Shown piece by piece: positions 1 through 8,044 of a DNA stretch of 64,000 bases (positions are counted from its first letter, which is position 1; each line of letters opens with the position of its first letter). Origin of the DNA: Pseudomonas alliivorans (GTDB taxonomy: Bacteria > Pseudomonadota > Gammaproteobacteria > Pseudomonadales > Pseudomonadaceae); contig NZ_JAFFZW010000001.1 of the NCBI RefSeq assembly GCF_017826695.1, positions 620,001-684,000 on the forward strand. Reading direction: 5' to 3'. The notes beneath the pieces are model-generated. The model made no database searches, was not told the origin of the DNA, and saw only the letters and a list, made by a program, of their open reading frames with translations. The position numbers were made by a program, and so were the translations under genes.

Positions 1-250
1 AGCCATTGACGAATTCGAAGCCCAGCGCAATCAGCAATGCCACGCCCAACAGGATGAAAGGCGTCCAGGTGGTGACCACCGTGCCCATGTCATCCACGTC
101 CTGCTTGAGGCTGTAACCGGTGAACGCGAGCCCTGCGATGAGAATGGCGAAGAAGATCGTCATGGTCAGGCGACCGGGTTTGCGCCCGAACTGGGTTGCC
201 GACAGGCTCGCCCCGCCAGAGGCGTCGGGGGAAAGTGCGTTGATAGCCAT
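1..250 (-). CDS. pitA: PiT-family inorganic phosphate transporter, 5' end only
   Basis: Only the first 83 codons are in the window; the gene continues off the left edge. The translation begins MAINALSPDASGG, then has a basic stretch (FGRKPGRL) and a first hydrophobic segment (TMTIFFAILIAGLAF). A second hydrophobic segment runs into ALGFEFVNG, the start of the conserved first signature of PiT transporters, normally followed by FHDTANAV. Members are inner-membrane proton or sodium symporters that take up inorganic phosphate, often as a metal-phosphate complex. The call rests on this N-terminal match alone. The 134 bp between this start and the end of zntB must hold its promoter, but no clear -35/-10 pair was recognised. 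Confidence 0.8.
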   Translation of the reverse strand, partial: MAINALSPDASGGASLSATQFGRKPGRLTMTIFFAILIAGLAFTGYSLKQDVDDMGTVVTTWTPFILLGVALLIALGFEFVNG

Positions 251-384
251 GTGTGCAATACCTGATTGAAAGATTACTGCCATGGTCATTGCAAAATGTG
301 ACAGAGATGCGACACAGGTCAATTCATCGGGTATTCAGACAGGTTTCCTGATAACCGGCAGCGTCATCTCCCACAACGAAGGCG

Positions 385-1404
385 TCAGTAATCGCCGCGC
401 TTGCGAAAGGCCCAGCGACCCGCCACCAACGTGAAGGTCGCGACCAGTGCCACCAGAATCCAGAAACCTTCCGGGTCAGTGGCAAGCGGTACGCCGCCGA
501 CATTCATGCCGAAGAAGCCGGCGACGATGTTGATCGGCAAGGCCAGCACCGTGACGACGGTCAGGGTGAAGAGGGTGCGGCTGCTCTGCTCGTTGAGGTT
601 GGCGGCGATCTCTTCCTGCAGCAGCTTGATGCGTTCGCCCAGTGCCGTCAGGTCGTTGATGACCAGCGACGACTCTTCGATGGACTGGCGCAGCGCCTGC
701 ACATCCTGTTCGCGCAACCATTGTGGCGGGCGATGCAGCAGGCGCATCAGCGAGCCCGGCTCCAGCGCCAGTAGACGTTGCAGACGAACCAGCACCCGGC
801 GCATCGCACCCAGTTCCGAGCGGTTGTTGCTCAGGCGCTGGGACAACAGCTGGTCCTCGATGCGGTCGACATTCACGCTGGTCTTGCGCAGGAACTGGGT
901 CAGCACCTCACCCTGATCGCTCAACAGGTGAGCCAGCAGCTCCAGTGGCGAGTCGAACTGCTCGCCACGTTTGACTGCCGAGCGCAGCTTGTCCACCGAA
1001 CGCAACGGTTGCAGCCGGGCCGTGATCAACAGCCGTTGCCGGGCACAGACCCACAGGGTGGAGATGTCGGTCGAGAGCCGGTTGAAGTCGAACACCACGT
1101 CGTTGACGACCGCCAGCAGCGTGGCATCCACATGCTCGATGCGGGTCGAGCGCGAGCCTTCGTGCAGGGCCTCGAAAAACTCTTCAGGCAATTCCAGATG
1201 GGTCTTCATCCAGCGTTCGCAGGCTGCGTGCGAGAGATTGAGGTGCAGCCAGATGAAGTCGTTGCTGTCGGTCGGACTCTGCAGATGGTCGAGCGCCGCG
1301 ACCGAGCCGATTTCCTGACCGCTTTCACCCGGGCGAAAGCGGAAGCCGTAAAGCAGACCAAACAGATCGGAGTCCTGATGATGGTGCGCAATGCTGTTGT
1401 TCAT
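385..1404 (-). CDS. zntB: ZntB-type zinc transporter (CorA superfamily)
   Basis: A 339-residue protein of the CorA/ZntB superfamily. It has a long soluble N-terminal domain, a helical stalk (residues about 150-270) and two C-terminal membrane segments. The first membrane segment is followed by the family signature GMNVGGVP. GMN is shared by CorA proteins, while the following GGVP is typical of ZntB rather than the magnesium transporters. ZntB proteins are pentameric inner-membrane channels or transporters; E. coli and Salmonella members move zinc. The start is MNNSIAHHHQ, with several histidines close to the N-terminus, and only a weak GGAC ribosome-binding sequence precedes it. The gene is divergent from the HrpK-like gene and is probably transcribed alone. 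Confidence 0.88.
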   Translation of the reverse strand: MNNSIAHHHQDSDLFGLLYGFRFRPGESGQEIGSVAALDHLQSPTDSNDFIWLHLNLSHAACERWMKTHLELPEEFFEALHEGSRSTRIEHVDATLLAVVNDVVFDFNRLSTDISTLWVCARQRLLITARLQPLRSVDKLRSAVKRGEQFDSPLELLAHLLSDQGEVLTQFLRKTSVNVDRIEDQLLSQRLSNNRSELGAMRRVLVRLQRLLALEPGSLMRLLHRPPQWLREQDVQALRQSIEESSLVINDLTALGERIKLLQEEIAANLNEQSSRTLFTLTVVTVLALPINIVAGFFGMNVGGVPLATDPEGFWILVALVATFTLVAGRWAFRKRGDY

Positions 1405-1516
1405 GGCAGTCCACGTGCGGCCAGGCCCGGACGGGGAGGCGAAGTGCGCATGATGACAAGCGCTTATTTCAGATTTGTGACGACTTGTTACGGAATCTTT
1501 CTTTTCTCGCGCCGCT

Positions 1517-1544
1517 GGAACTCAGCTCTTTCCGGGGCCACTCA
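1517..1544 (+). promoter_or_regulatory. hrp box (HrpL-dependent promoter)
   Basis: GGAACT, 15 bases, then CCACTCA. This matches the P. syringae hrp box consensus GGAACC/T-N15-16-CCACNNA used by the ECF sigma factor HrpL. It ends 40 bp before the ATG at 1585, a normal distance for HrpL promoters. The match was read directly from the sequence. Confidence 0.85.
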
Positions 1545-1584
1545 GGGCGAATGCTGCTGTCTCTTCAACCTGCAGGTACCCCCG

Positions 1585-3315
1585 ATGAGTGACCCGATCG
1601 CCCGCGCTTCCCGCGAAACGAGTATCCCTGAGCTTTTTACATCAGGGCAGTTCAACCCTGTCGGTGGATTGCCTCAGGTAACGGAGAAGTCCGGACCGGC
1701 TGCGTCGGGAGTCGAGTATGGCAACCCTGGCACGCTTACTCAGTTGCTGAGCAGCAACGTCGCCCAGACCGGCGCAGAGTCATTGTTGAAACGGCTGCTG
1801 AGCGCCTTGAGCAGCCAGTTGGCAGGGCAGAGCACACAGACGGTTCAGAGCGGCTACACGGATATCGACCAGTCGGGCTTCAACTCGCCCAAGGCGCTCG
1901 GAAAGTGGGATGCACTGCTCGACGGTACGCCACCGGCTGAAAGGGATCAGGCGGCGCGAGAGTTGAACAGGCCGATCGCCGTGGCCCGCATGATCGCCGA
2001 GGGCGGCCCTCAGGCGGACAAGGCCTGGGCATTCCTTGAGGCCAACCCCGATCTGAAAACCGCGATGGACACCGCTCAGGGCGGCAAGGCGGATGGCAAG
2101 ATCACCAAAAAGGATGCCCGGACCTTTGCCCGCAATATGGAAAAACAGGTCGAGCGCGGCACTGACAGCCTGAATGATTACCGCAAGGACAACCCTGACG
2201 CCGGTCCACAGTCCACCGAGCTGGTACGTTCCGCTGCCATGATGATGGCCTATGAACCGATCACCGCAGCCTCTGATCCGTCCAACGCTCAGGGTGCGCA
2301 CGATCAGAAAAAGGTGAACGGACGCACCACAAGTGCCGGGCTGAAGGCCATGAGCGAAGAGAATCCCGGCCTTTCCGATCTCGCCAGGCATGCCGCCACG
2401 ACCTGGGCGCAGCCGGGCATGTTCGAGATGATGGATCAGGGCAACCGGCGCGGCAAAAAGCTGGCGACCCATGCGCCGGACGGTCTGATGGTCAAGAAAG
2501 ACATCAGCGCCTGGATCAAGAACAAGGCGCCTGTGGATGATGAAGGCTTTTCCCGGGTGATCTCGGATGCGGCGACGGTAGGTGCCGTGGCGAAGACCGA
2601 CATCAGCAGCTTGGGCAAGGACGTGTTCGCCAATCCGCAGCATTACAGTGGCGAGCAAAAGTCAGCGGTTCTGGTGGAGTTGCAGCAGGTGAGTGAATAC
2701 GTGGTCGCCGGGCGCTCGATTCGCGGCACCGAGGCCACTGAAACTGCGTTGGGCGAGAAGATCGCCCAGTTGCAGAATGACCCGGATGTACAGGCGTTTC
2801 TGGGCGACAACGTCGAAAGACAGGCGCAGTTGATTGTGGGCAGCGACCCGGCGCTGGCCAGCGTGGTCAACCAGACGGCTTCTGCGAAAGCCACGTCCGG
2901 CGCACCGGGCATGTCCGCAGCGTTCGTACCGGGCGGCACCAACAGAAACACCAATGACAAGAAAGAAGACGTGAAACTTGCCGCCAGTGCCTTTCAGGAA
3001 GTGGCCGACATTGGTGACAAGATCGGCGTCAAGCGTGCGGGTTCACAGGCCGCGGTGGGGATTGGAGGGCGTGTTGCAGCCGCGGTGGGCGGCCGGATCG
3101 TGGGCGCGATTGCCGGTCAGGCCGCCGGTGCTGCCGCCGCTTCAGCAATTGGCGCGGCGGCAGGTCCGGTGGGCTGGGTGGTCAGCGGCGCCATCGGGCT
3201 GGGGATGGGCATTTCCGAGATCGTCAATTCGGTCAAGGAGCGCAAGGAACGCAAGGCCTTCAGCCGAACCGTGAACCCTGTATTGGATCAGTTCGACATT
3301 CCCCGTCCCAAGTGA
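1585..3315 (+). CDS. HrpK-like type III secretion helper/translocator protein
   Basis: A 576-residue protein starting MSDPIARASRE. A longer open frame reaches back to 778, but it overlaps zntB antisense, and the hrp box at 1517-1544 fixes the start near 1585. The sequence resembles the HrpK/HrpF/NolX group, which are secreted by the type III system and are thought to help translocation at the host membrane. Three copies of a short motif are visible (GKITKKDA near residue 170, GLMVKKDI near 299, GAVAKTDI near 332), similar to the acidic loops of HrpF/NolX. Residues about 492-542 form a Gly/Ala-rich hydrophobic stretch followed by a highly charged tail (KERKERKAF), as expected for a membrane-inserting C-terminus. 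No hrp cluster genes lie nearby, so this is a dispersed member. The family call is from motif recognition. Translocator versus effector role is inference. Confidence 0.72.
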   Translation: MSDPIARASRETSIPELFTSGQFNPVGGLPQVTEKSGPAASGVEYGNPGTLTQLLSSNVAQTGAESLLKRLLSALSSQLAGQSTQTVQSGYTDIDQSGFNSPKALGKWDALLDGTPPAERDQAARELNRPIAVARMIAEGGPQADKAWAFLEANPDLKTAMDTAQGGKADGKITKKDARTFARNMEKQVERGTDSLNDYRKDNPDAGPQSTELVRSAAMMMAYEPITAASDPSNAQGAHDQKKVNGRTTSAGLKAMSEENPGLSDLARHAATTWAQPGMFEMMDQGNRRGKKLATHAPDGLMVKKDISAWIKNKAPVDDEGFSRVISDAATVGAVAKTDISSLGKDVFANPQHYSGEQKSAVLVELQQVSEYVVAGRSIRGTEATETALGEKIAQLQNDPDVQAFLGDNVERQAQLIVGSDPALASVVNQTASAKATSGAPGMSAAFVPGGTNRNTNDKKEDVKLAASAFQEVADIGDKIGVKRAGSQAAVGIGGRVAAAVGGRIVGAIAGQAAGAAAASAIGAAAGPVGWVVSGAIGLGMGISEIVNSVKERKERKAFSRTVNPVLDQFDIPRPK

Positions 3316-4137
3316 TCAGACCATTGCCAACGGCATCTTGCGGGTGGGCGTCGGCCAGGCCCGGTCGATGTCGGCCAGGTCCTGTTCGGTCAACCTGATC
3401 TGCTCCGCCTCGACGTTCAAGCGGATGTGCTCGGGATTGGTCGCTTTCGGGATGGCGATCATGTTGTCCTGGCGGAGCACCCATGCCAGCGATATCTGCG
3501 CAGGCGTGGCGCTGTGACGATTGGCGATTTCATGCAGGGCAGGGTGGTACAGCAGATCACCCGCCTGACCGATCGGGCAGTACGCCATGAGCGGTAAATG
3601 ACGATTGGCACTCCACAGCATCAGGTCGAACTCGATGCCACGCTGTTCCGGGTTGTACAGCACCTGATTGGTGGCGCAACGCGGGTTGTCCAGTTCGATC
3701 ATGTCCGGCACATCGAAATTGGAAACACCCCAGGCACCGATCTTGCCGTCTTCGCGCAGGCGTTCGAACGCTTCGACGGTCTCGGTCAGCGGGTACTGAC
3801 CCGGCCAGTGCAACAGATAAAGGTCGATGTAATCGGTATTCATCCGACGCAGGCTGGCCTCGCAGGCCTTCGGAATACCCGTACGGCTGGCGTTGTGCGG
3901 ATACACCTTGCTGACGACGAATACCTTGTCGCGCTGTCCGGCAATGGCTTGACCGACGATTTCTTCGGCGGCGCCGTCGGCATACATCTCAGCGGTGTCG
4001 ATCAGGGTCAGGCCCTGTTCGATGCCGCGACACAGCCCGGCAATTTCTGCCGAGCGCAAATGACCTTTTTCACCCATGTGCCAGGTGCCTTGACCCAGCA
4101 CTGGCACGGTGCTGCCTGCCAATTCCAGTGTGCGCAT
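3316..4137 (-). CDS. Aldo/keto reductase
   Basis: A 273-residue NADPH-dependent oxidoreductase of the AKR superfamily. The start MRTLELAGSTVPVLGQGTW is chosen because a GGGGGT ribosome-binding sequence lies just upstream; the open frame extends 21 codons further without support. Visible family features include the catalytic Asp/Tyr segment LIDTAEMYADG, the lysine in VFVVSKVYPHN, the histidine in YLLHWPG, the WGVSNFD strand and the cofactor-binding IAIPKATNPEHI near the C-terminus. It is a cytosolic single-domain enzyme, resembling uncharacterised bacterial AKRs such as the YeaE type. The stop abuts the convergent HrpK-like gene with no gap. The substrate cannot be predicted from sequence. Confidence 0.88.
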   Translation of the reverse strand: MRTLELAGSTVPVLGQGTWHMGEKGHLRSAEIAGLCRGIEQGLTLIDTAEMYADGAAEEIVGQAIAGQRDKVFVVSKVYPHNASRTGIPKACEASLRRMNTDYIDLYLLHWPGQYPLTETVEAFERLREDGKIGAWGVSNFDVPDMIELDNPRCATNQVLYNPEQRGIEFDLMLWSANRHLPLMAYCPIGQAGDLLYHPALHEIANRHSATPAQISLAWVLRQDNMIAIPKATNPEHIRLNVEAEQIRLTEQDLADIDRAWPTPTRKMPLAMV

Positions 4138-4171
4138 GTGACCCCCTGCAGTTAGTGAACAGGTCTCAGGC

Positions 4172-4206
4172 AACGGTGTGTGCAGGAGGTTCCCGCACAC
4201 ACCGTT
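4172..4206 (-). terminator. Hairpin downstream of the chemoreceptor gene
   Basis: A perfect 12-bp inverted repeat (AACGGTGTGTGC / GCACACACCGTT) with an 11-base loop, 11 bp past the chemoreceptor stop. There is no clear U-run on the minus strand, so it is either a weak intrinsic terminator or an mRNA 3'-end stabiliser. Confidence 0.5.
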
Positions 4207-4217
4207 GAAGCGATCAA

Positions 4218-5849
4218 TTACACGCGGAATTGCTTCAGCAGGTCGTTCAACTGGTCGCTCAATCTTCTCAGGTGCTGGCTGGCCGTGGTGGACTGTTCGG
4301 CTGCCAGCGCAGTGCTCTGCGACAGTTGCGCGGCCTGGGTGACGTTCTGGTTGATGTCATCGACCACGTGTGACTGTTGCAACGTGGCGCTGGCGATGGA
4401 GGCGTTCAGACCGTTGAGGTTGCGCAGGGCCTGACTGATCGATGTCAGGCTCTGGCCCGCCTGATTGGCCTGTTCGATGGTCAACTGCGAGGAACGACTG
4501 CTGTCGCCGATGACCTTGACCGCCGCGTCCGAATGCCGTTGCAGGCGCTCGATCATCGCCTGGATTTCGGCCGTGGATTTTTGGGTGCGCTGCGCCAGCA
4601 GGCGTACTTCGTCCGCCACCACCGCAAACCCGCGACCCTGTTCCCCGGCGCGTGCCGCTTCGATGGCCGCGTTCAGCGCCAGCAGGTTGGTCTGCTCGGC
4701 AATCGAGCTGATCACCTCCAGTACACCGCCAATCTGGGTGCTTTCGCTGGACAGCGTCTGCATGACTTCCACCGCCTGGCCGATCGTGTCCGAGAGGTGC
4801 TCGATCTGGCGCAGGCTGTTGTCGATGTTGACCTGACCCTGCTGCGCCTGGGATTCGGCATTGCGCATCTCACTGGCAGCGTGTTCGGCATTCTTGGCCA
4901 CGTCCTGCACGCCATAGGTCACTTCGTTGACGGCGGTGGCCACCAGATCCATCTGCTGCGACTGTTGCTGGCTGCGGTTCTGCGCCTGCTCGGCGTTGTT
5001 GCCCAGATCGGTGGACGCCTGCCCGAGTGTCACGGCAGAGTTCTGCAACTGGCCCACCACGTTGCGCAGCTTGGCGATGAACGCATTGAAATGAGTGCCC
5101 AGTTCAGTGATCTCGTCGCTGCCATGGGTTTCCAGCGTGCGGGTCAGATCGCTTTCGCCGCTGGCAATATTGCCCATCGCGCTGACGGCCGCTCTGAGAG
5201 GGCGAACAATGCTGCGCACGATCAGGGTCAGCATCAGGATCATGACCACCACGATGCCCGCGATGAAAATCCCGGCGTTCCACATCTGCGCCTTGAACTC
5301 TGCGGCCACATCGTCCACGTATACGCCGGAACCGAGAATCCAGCCCCAGGGTTGAAACAACTGGACGTAGGAGGTCTTTTTCACCGGATCGGTGGCGCCG
5401 GGCTTGGGCCAGCGATAATTGACCAGACCAGCGCCCTTGCTTTTGACGACCGTTACCATTTCGTTGAACACCGCAAAACCGTCCGGGTCCCGAATGGCCG
5501 ACAGGTTCTGGCCTTCAAGCTTGGGGTTGGTCGGGTGCATGATCATCACGGGCTGCAGGTCGTTGATCCAGAAATAGTCATTCTGGCTGTAACGCAGCCC
5601 TTTGATTTCCTTGAGGGCCTGTTGCTGGGCGGCCTCGCGTGGCAGGGTGCCGGCGGCTTCAAGGCCCTGATAGAAGGTAAGAATGCCGCTGGCGGTCTGC
5701 ACCACGTGCATGGTCTTCTCGGCTTTGGCCTGATAGAGATCGTCGTGAATCTGCTTGAGCAGAGTGGCTGCGAGGACAAAGAGCATCAGCACAGAAACGA
5801 TAAGAATCAGCCATAACCGACGGCTGATGGACAAACTGCGCATATTCAT
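4218..5849 (-). CDS. Methyl-accepting chemotaxis protein with single Cache sensor
   Basis: A 543-residue chemoreceptor. The start [13 protein letters not shown] is chosen because the open frame upstream of it has no family similarity and a GTAGAGA ribosome-binding sequence precedes it. Order of parts: membrane segment at about 10-30, a periplasmic sCache_2 domain containing [16 protein letters not shown] and the [13 protein letters not shown] end, a second membrane segment at about 190-212, HAMP, then the methylation helices. The highly conserved signalling tip ([19 protein letters not shown]) sits near residues 383-400. Ligand binding in the periplasm modulates the CheA/CheW complex. sCache_2 receptors often bind small organic acids, but no ligand can be assigned. 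The C-terminus lacks a CheR-binding pentapeptide. It is a single-gene unit with an A-rich, purine-rich leader. Confidence 0.92.
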   Translation of the reverse strand: MNMRSLSISRRLWLILIVSVLMLFVLAATLLKQIHDDLYQAKAEKTMHVVQTASGILTFYQGLEAAGTLPREAAQQQALKEIKGLRYSQNDYFWINDLQPVMIMHPTNPKLEGQNLSAIRDPDGFAVFNEMVTVVKSKGAGLVNYRWPKPGATDPVKKTSYVQLFQPWGWILGSGVYVDDVAAEFKAQMWNAGIFIAGIVVVMILMLTLIVRSIVRPLRAAVSAMGNIASGESDLTRTLETHGSDEITELGTHFNAFIAKLRNVVGQLQNSAVTLGQASTDLGNNAEQAQNRSQQQSQQMDLVATAVNEVTYGVQDVAKNAEHAASEMRNAESQAQQGQVNIDNSLRQIEHLSDTIGQAVEVMQTLSSESTQIGGVLEVISSIAEQTNLLALNAAIEAARAGEQGRGFAVVADEVRLLAQRTQKSTAEIQAMIERLQRHSDAAVKVIGDSSRSSQLTIEQANQAGQSLTSISQALRNLNGLNASIASATLQQSHVVDDINQNVTQAAQLSQSTALAAEQSTTASQHLRRLSDQLNDLLKQFRV

Positions 5850-6018
5850 GATCTCTACCCCATACGTTATTTTCTTTTTCTTTTTTTCTTCCCTGAAGCG
5901 GCCGTCCCGACTGGCGCCAACGCCGACTATCAGGGCCTCTCCAGCTTCTCGGCGCATCATGACCAAACATGAGATGACCGTCACATTTATTTGCAGCGTT
6001 ACGGAACTATTTTGAAAC

Positions 6019-6036
6019 CATAGCGAAAGGCTTACA
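6019..6036 (+). promoter_or_regulatory. GacA-type upstream element of rsmX copy 1
   Basis: CATAGC-N6-CTTACA. The right half matches the GacA upstream activating sequence TGTAAG-N6-CTTACA and the left half is degenerate. An equivalent element (TATAGC-N6-CTTACA) stands at nearly the same distance before copy 2, so it is conserved between the two sRNA promoters. Confidence 0.6.
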
Positions 6037-6077
6037 CCAACAGGCGTCATTGGCTCTATCGGATACCCTTGAGTGAA

Positions 6078-6209
6078 TGTAGGATCCAATTCAACAACTG
6101 CAGCGAAGGATCGATGCAGCGATCACGGAGGATCGGCCATTGCCAGGAGGCTACTGACAGGATGTCGGGATGGACATGTGCAGGAACGACCCGCTTCGGC
6201 GGGTTTTTT
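6078..6209 (+). ncRNA. rsmX: RsmX-type sRNA, copy 1
   Basis: About 130 nt carrying nine GGA triplets, several in exposed-loop contexts (AGGAT, GGAGGA, CAGGAG, GGGATGGA), and ending in a strong intrinsic terminator. P. syringae is known to carry several RsmX sRNAs besides RsmY and RsmZ. They sequester the translational repressor RsmA/CsrA through GGA motifs and are activated by the GacS/GacA two-component system. A second copy with extended near-identity lies at 7080-7212. The 5' end is placed by the point where the two copies begin to align (GTAGGATCCAATTCAAC) and by the distance from the GacA element. The exact start is uncertain by several bases. Confidence 0.8.
6190..6209 (+). terminator. 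Intrinsic terminator of rsmX copy 1
   Basis: Stem CCCGC / GCGGG with a stable TTCG tetraloop, followed by six T. Identical in copy 2. Confidence 0.9.
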
Positions 6210-6236
6210 GCGTTTTGGGGCAAGCGTTTTGCCGCG

Positions 6237-6845
6237 CTACCTGTCCGGCTCACAGCCTTTGAGCACCAGACGCAGGATGGTCCGGGTCGCCGCTTCGTAA
6301 TCGCTGTCCTCCAGCGCGGCCTTGCCGGTCACGGTTGCGATCTGCCAGTCGAAATCGGCGTACGTCTGGGTCGCTGCCCAGATCGTGAACATCAGGTGGT
6401 GCGGGTCGAGCGGGGCAATCTGTCCGCTGTCGATCCATGCCTGAATGCATTCGATATTGTGGCTGGCCTGTCCGTTGAGCTGTTCGATCTGTACAGGCGT
6501 CAGGTGCGGCGCGCCATGCATGATCTCGCTGGCAAACACCTTCGACGCAAACGGCAGGTCTCGGGAAATCTGAATCTTGGCGCGAATGTAGCGGCTGAGC
6601 ACTTCGGCCGGAACGCCTTCGGGGTTGAAGGGGGTAGAAGCGCGCAAAATAGGTTCGATGATGCTTTCCAGCACCTCGCGGTACAGGTTTTCCTTGGACT
6701 TGAAGTAGTAATAGACATTGGGCTTCGGAACACCGGCCTTGGCGGCGATATCGCTGGTCTTGCTGGCAGCGAAGCCCTTGTCGGCAAATTCCTCGCTGGC
6801 GGCGCGCAGGATGAGTTCTTTATTGCGCTCGCGAATGCTGCTCAT
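6237..6845 (-). CDS. TetR-family regulator, RutR-like
   Basis: A 202-residue TetR repressor. The start MSSIRERNKELILRAA is chosen because AAGGGAA lies upstream and the helix-turn-helix then sits in the normal place: ASKTSDIAAKAGVPKPNVYYYFKSKENLY at about residues 28-55. The C-terminal part, including ISRDLPFASKVFASEIMHGAP and DPHHLMFTIWAATQTYADF, closely resembles the RutR group (TetR_C), whose E. coli member senses pyrimidines and controls the rut uracil pathway. No rut or pyrimidine catabolism gene is adjacent here, so the target is unknown. The gene sits between two rsmX copies and reads against them. Its 3' end is 27 bp from the terminator of copy 1. Confidence 0.85.
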   Translation of the reverse strand: MSSIRERNKELILRAASEEFADKGFAASKTSDIAAKAGVPKPNVYYYFKSKENLYREVLESIIEPILRASTPFNPEGVPAEVLSRYIRAKIQISRDLPFASKVFASEIMHGAPHLTPVQIEQLNGQASHNIECIQAWIDSGQIAPLDPHHLMFTIWAATQTYADFDWQIATVTGKAALEDSDYEAATRTILRLVLKGCEPDR

Positions 6846-7020
6846 GAACCGGATATTCCCTTGCCTGCATGGCGGTCGCGCATGGTAGCACCGGGTTTGC
6901 GAGGGGCTCAATGCTGGGTGGTGTCGGGCTGGGCGTCAGTGTCGAACGCCCTGCAAACCTGCCCGAGCGCAACCCTGGTGTCTGCACATCGGTGCCTTGC
7001 CGCAGAGGGCGTGTTGCAGG
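6846..7020. other. Intergenic spacer between tetR and rsmX copy 2
   Basis: Holds the tetR ribosome-binding site. No other gene, repeat or terminator was recognised. Confidence 0.5.
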
Positions 7021-7038
7021 TATAGCAAAAGGCTTACA
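7021..7038 (+). promoter_or_regulatory. GacA-type upstream element of rsmX copy 2
   Basis: TATAGC-N6-CTTACA, the counterpart of the element at 6019-6036. A further shared block (ATTGGCTCT) lies about 10 bp downstream in both copies. Confidence 0.6.
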
Positions 7039-7079
7039 GCGTCAGACGTTATTGGCTCTGTTGCCTGACTCGCCAGCAA

Positions 7080-7212
7080 CGTAGGATCCAATTCAACAGC
7101 TGCAGCGAAGGAACGGTGCAGCGATCAGGGAAGATCGACCATTGCCAGGAGGCTACTGACAGGATGTCGGGATGGTCATGTTCGCAAAACGACCCGCTTC
7201 GGCGGGTTTTTT
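7080..7212 (+). ncRNA. rsmX: RsmX-type sRNA, copy 2
   Basis: About 130 nt, near-identical to copy 1 over most of its length, including CATTGCCAGGAGGCTACTGA and the terminator. It has six GGA triplets against nine in copy 1: the GGAGGA pair is reduced to one GGGA, and the last GGA motifs before the terminator are lost. It should bind RsmA/CsrA like copy 1, perhaps with fewer sites. It is oriented in the same direction as copy 1, with the tetR gene between them. Confidence 0.8.
7193..7212 (+). terminator. Intrinsic terminator of rsmX copy 2
   Basis: CCCGC-TTCG-GCGGG followed by six T, the same hairpin as in copy 1. Confidence 0.9.
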
Positions 7213-7299
7213 GCGTTCTGGAGATACCGATCAAGCGTCCCTGCCGAGCCCGCCTTGCGTTCCTGTGCCCCCTCGTCGAAAAAACTGCGCCTTAACACG

Positions 7300-7443
7300 A
7301 TGAGCGCGCGTCAGGCTTTGAAGATTAAAGACCGTATCAGCGATCCTGATGGTGCTCGCGCACTCATCGGAAGCCTGCCGGTCAGTGATGCAGACAAGGC
7401 GTTGATTGCACACGGCAACGCCGAAAAACTGCTCGGGCTTTGA
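7300..7443 (+). pseudogene. 3' remnant of an amidohydrolase-like gene
   Basis: An open frame of 47 codons ending SDADKALIAHGNAEKLLGL. This looks like the extreme C-terminus of amidohydrolase-2 (TIM-barrel) enzymes, where a (L)P(V/I)SDAD...NAE(K/R)L(F/L)L tail is usual. The catalytic metal-binding core is absent. The open frame runs back without a stop to the rsmX terminator, so the 5' part was probably lost when the rsmX/tetR block came to lie here. A hairpin follows the stop codon. The alternative, a genuine small protein of unknown function, cannot be excluded. Confidence 0.5.
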
Positions 7444-7478
7444 ACCCCCGGATTGATGAGCGCTGCTCATCGGTTCAA
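7441..7478 (+). terminator. Hairpin after the amidohydrolase remnant
   Basis: Nested inverted repeats: outer TGAACC / GGTTCA and inner GATGAGC / GCTCATC with a three-base loop. No U-run follows. Probably a relic terminator of the truncated gene. Confidence 0.4.
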
Positions 7479-7555
7479 GAGACAGCAGCCCGGTAGTCGA
7501 CAGAGCAACTGTCCACTAACGTGAGTGCCCATTATCCGTTAGCAGGAGCTTGCCG

Positions 7556-8044
7556 ATGAGAACACTCACCGCGTTATCGACTCTGGCCTCGATGCTGTTG
7601 CCGTTGGCCGCAAACGCTGCTGACGTTGCCAGCGGCGCATCCATGAGTATCGTCAGGAACGGCGAACAGGCGTCGATCATGGGCGCGCCCGCCAATTTTG
7701 TCGGTGCTGCGCGTATCGATCCCTTGTTTCCTGCCCGTTCGCCGTCGCGGGTGTCCGCAGCTTACGTCACGTTCCAGCCCGGTGCCCGCTCCATGTGGCA
7801 TACCCATCCGCTGGGGCAGACGCTGGTCGTGACGTCCGGTACAGGCTGGATTCAGCAGGAGGGTGGCGAGAAACAGGCGATCAAGCCGGGCGATGTGATC
7901 TGGACGCCGCCGGGCGTCAAGCACTGGCATGGGGCGACGTCCACCACCGGCATGACGCACATGGCCATTCAGGAAGCGCAGAACGGCAAGAATGTCGAGT
8001 GGCTGGAGCCGGTCACTGATGCGCAGTACGAGGCCGGGCGATGA
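7556..8044 (+). CDS. Periplasmic cupin-domain protein
   Basis: A 162-residue single-cupin protein with an N-terminal signal peptide ([23 protein letters not shown], cleavage near ANA-AD). The ATG at 7556 follows AGGAG by seven bases; a TTG six bases earlier is less likely. The metal-binding cupin motif is visible as [15 protein letters not shown], with further ligands in PGVKHWHGA. It resembles cupins annotated as quercetin dioxygenase-like. It overlaps the next gene by 4 bp (ATGA), so the two are translationally coupled and likely work together in the cell envelope. The substrate is unknown. Confidence 0.85.
   Translation: MRTLTALSTLASMLLPLAANAADVASGASMSIVRNGEQASIMGAPANFVGAARIDPLFPARSPSRVSAAYVTFQPGARSMWHTHPLGQTLVVTSGTGWIQQEGGEKQAIKPGDVIWTPPGVKHWHGATSTTGMTHMAIQEAQNGKNVEWLEPVTDAQYEAGR

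Noticed and set aside
385..1584. Extension of the HrpK-like open frame back to 778 and other plus-strand frames over zntB
   Set aside because: They lie antisense to zntB, have no family features, and the hrp box at 1517-1544 places transcription start after them.
4377..5816. A 479-codon plus-strand open frame opposite the chemoreceptor gene
   Set aside because: Translation is Arg/His/Gly-rich with no domain features; it is a typical antisense shadow of a GC-rich gene.
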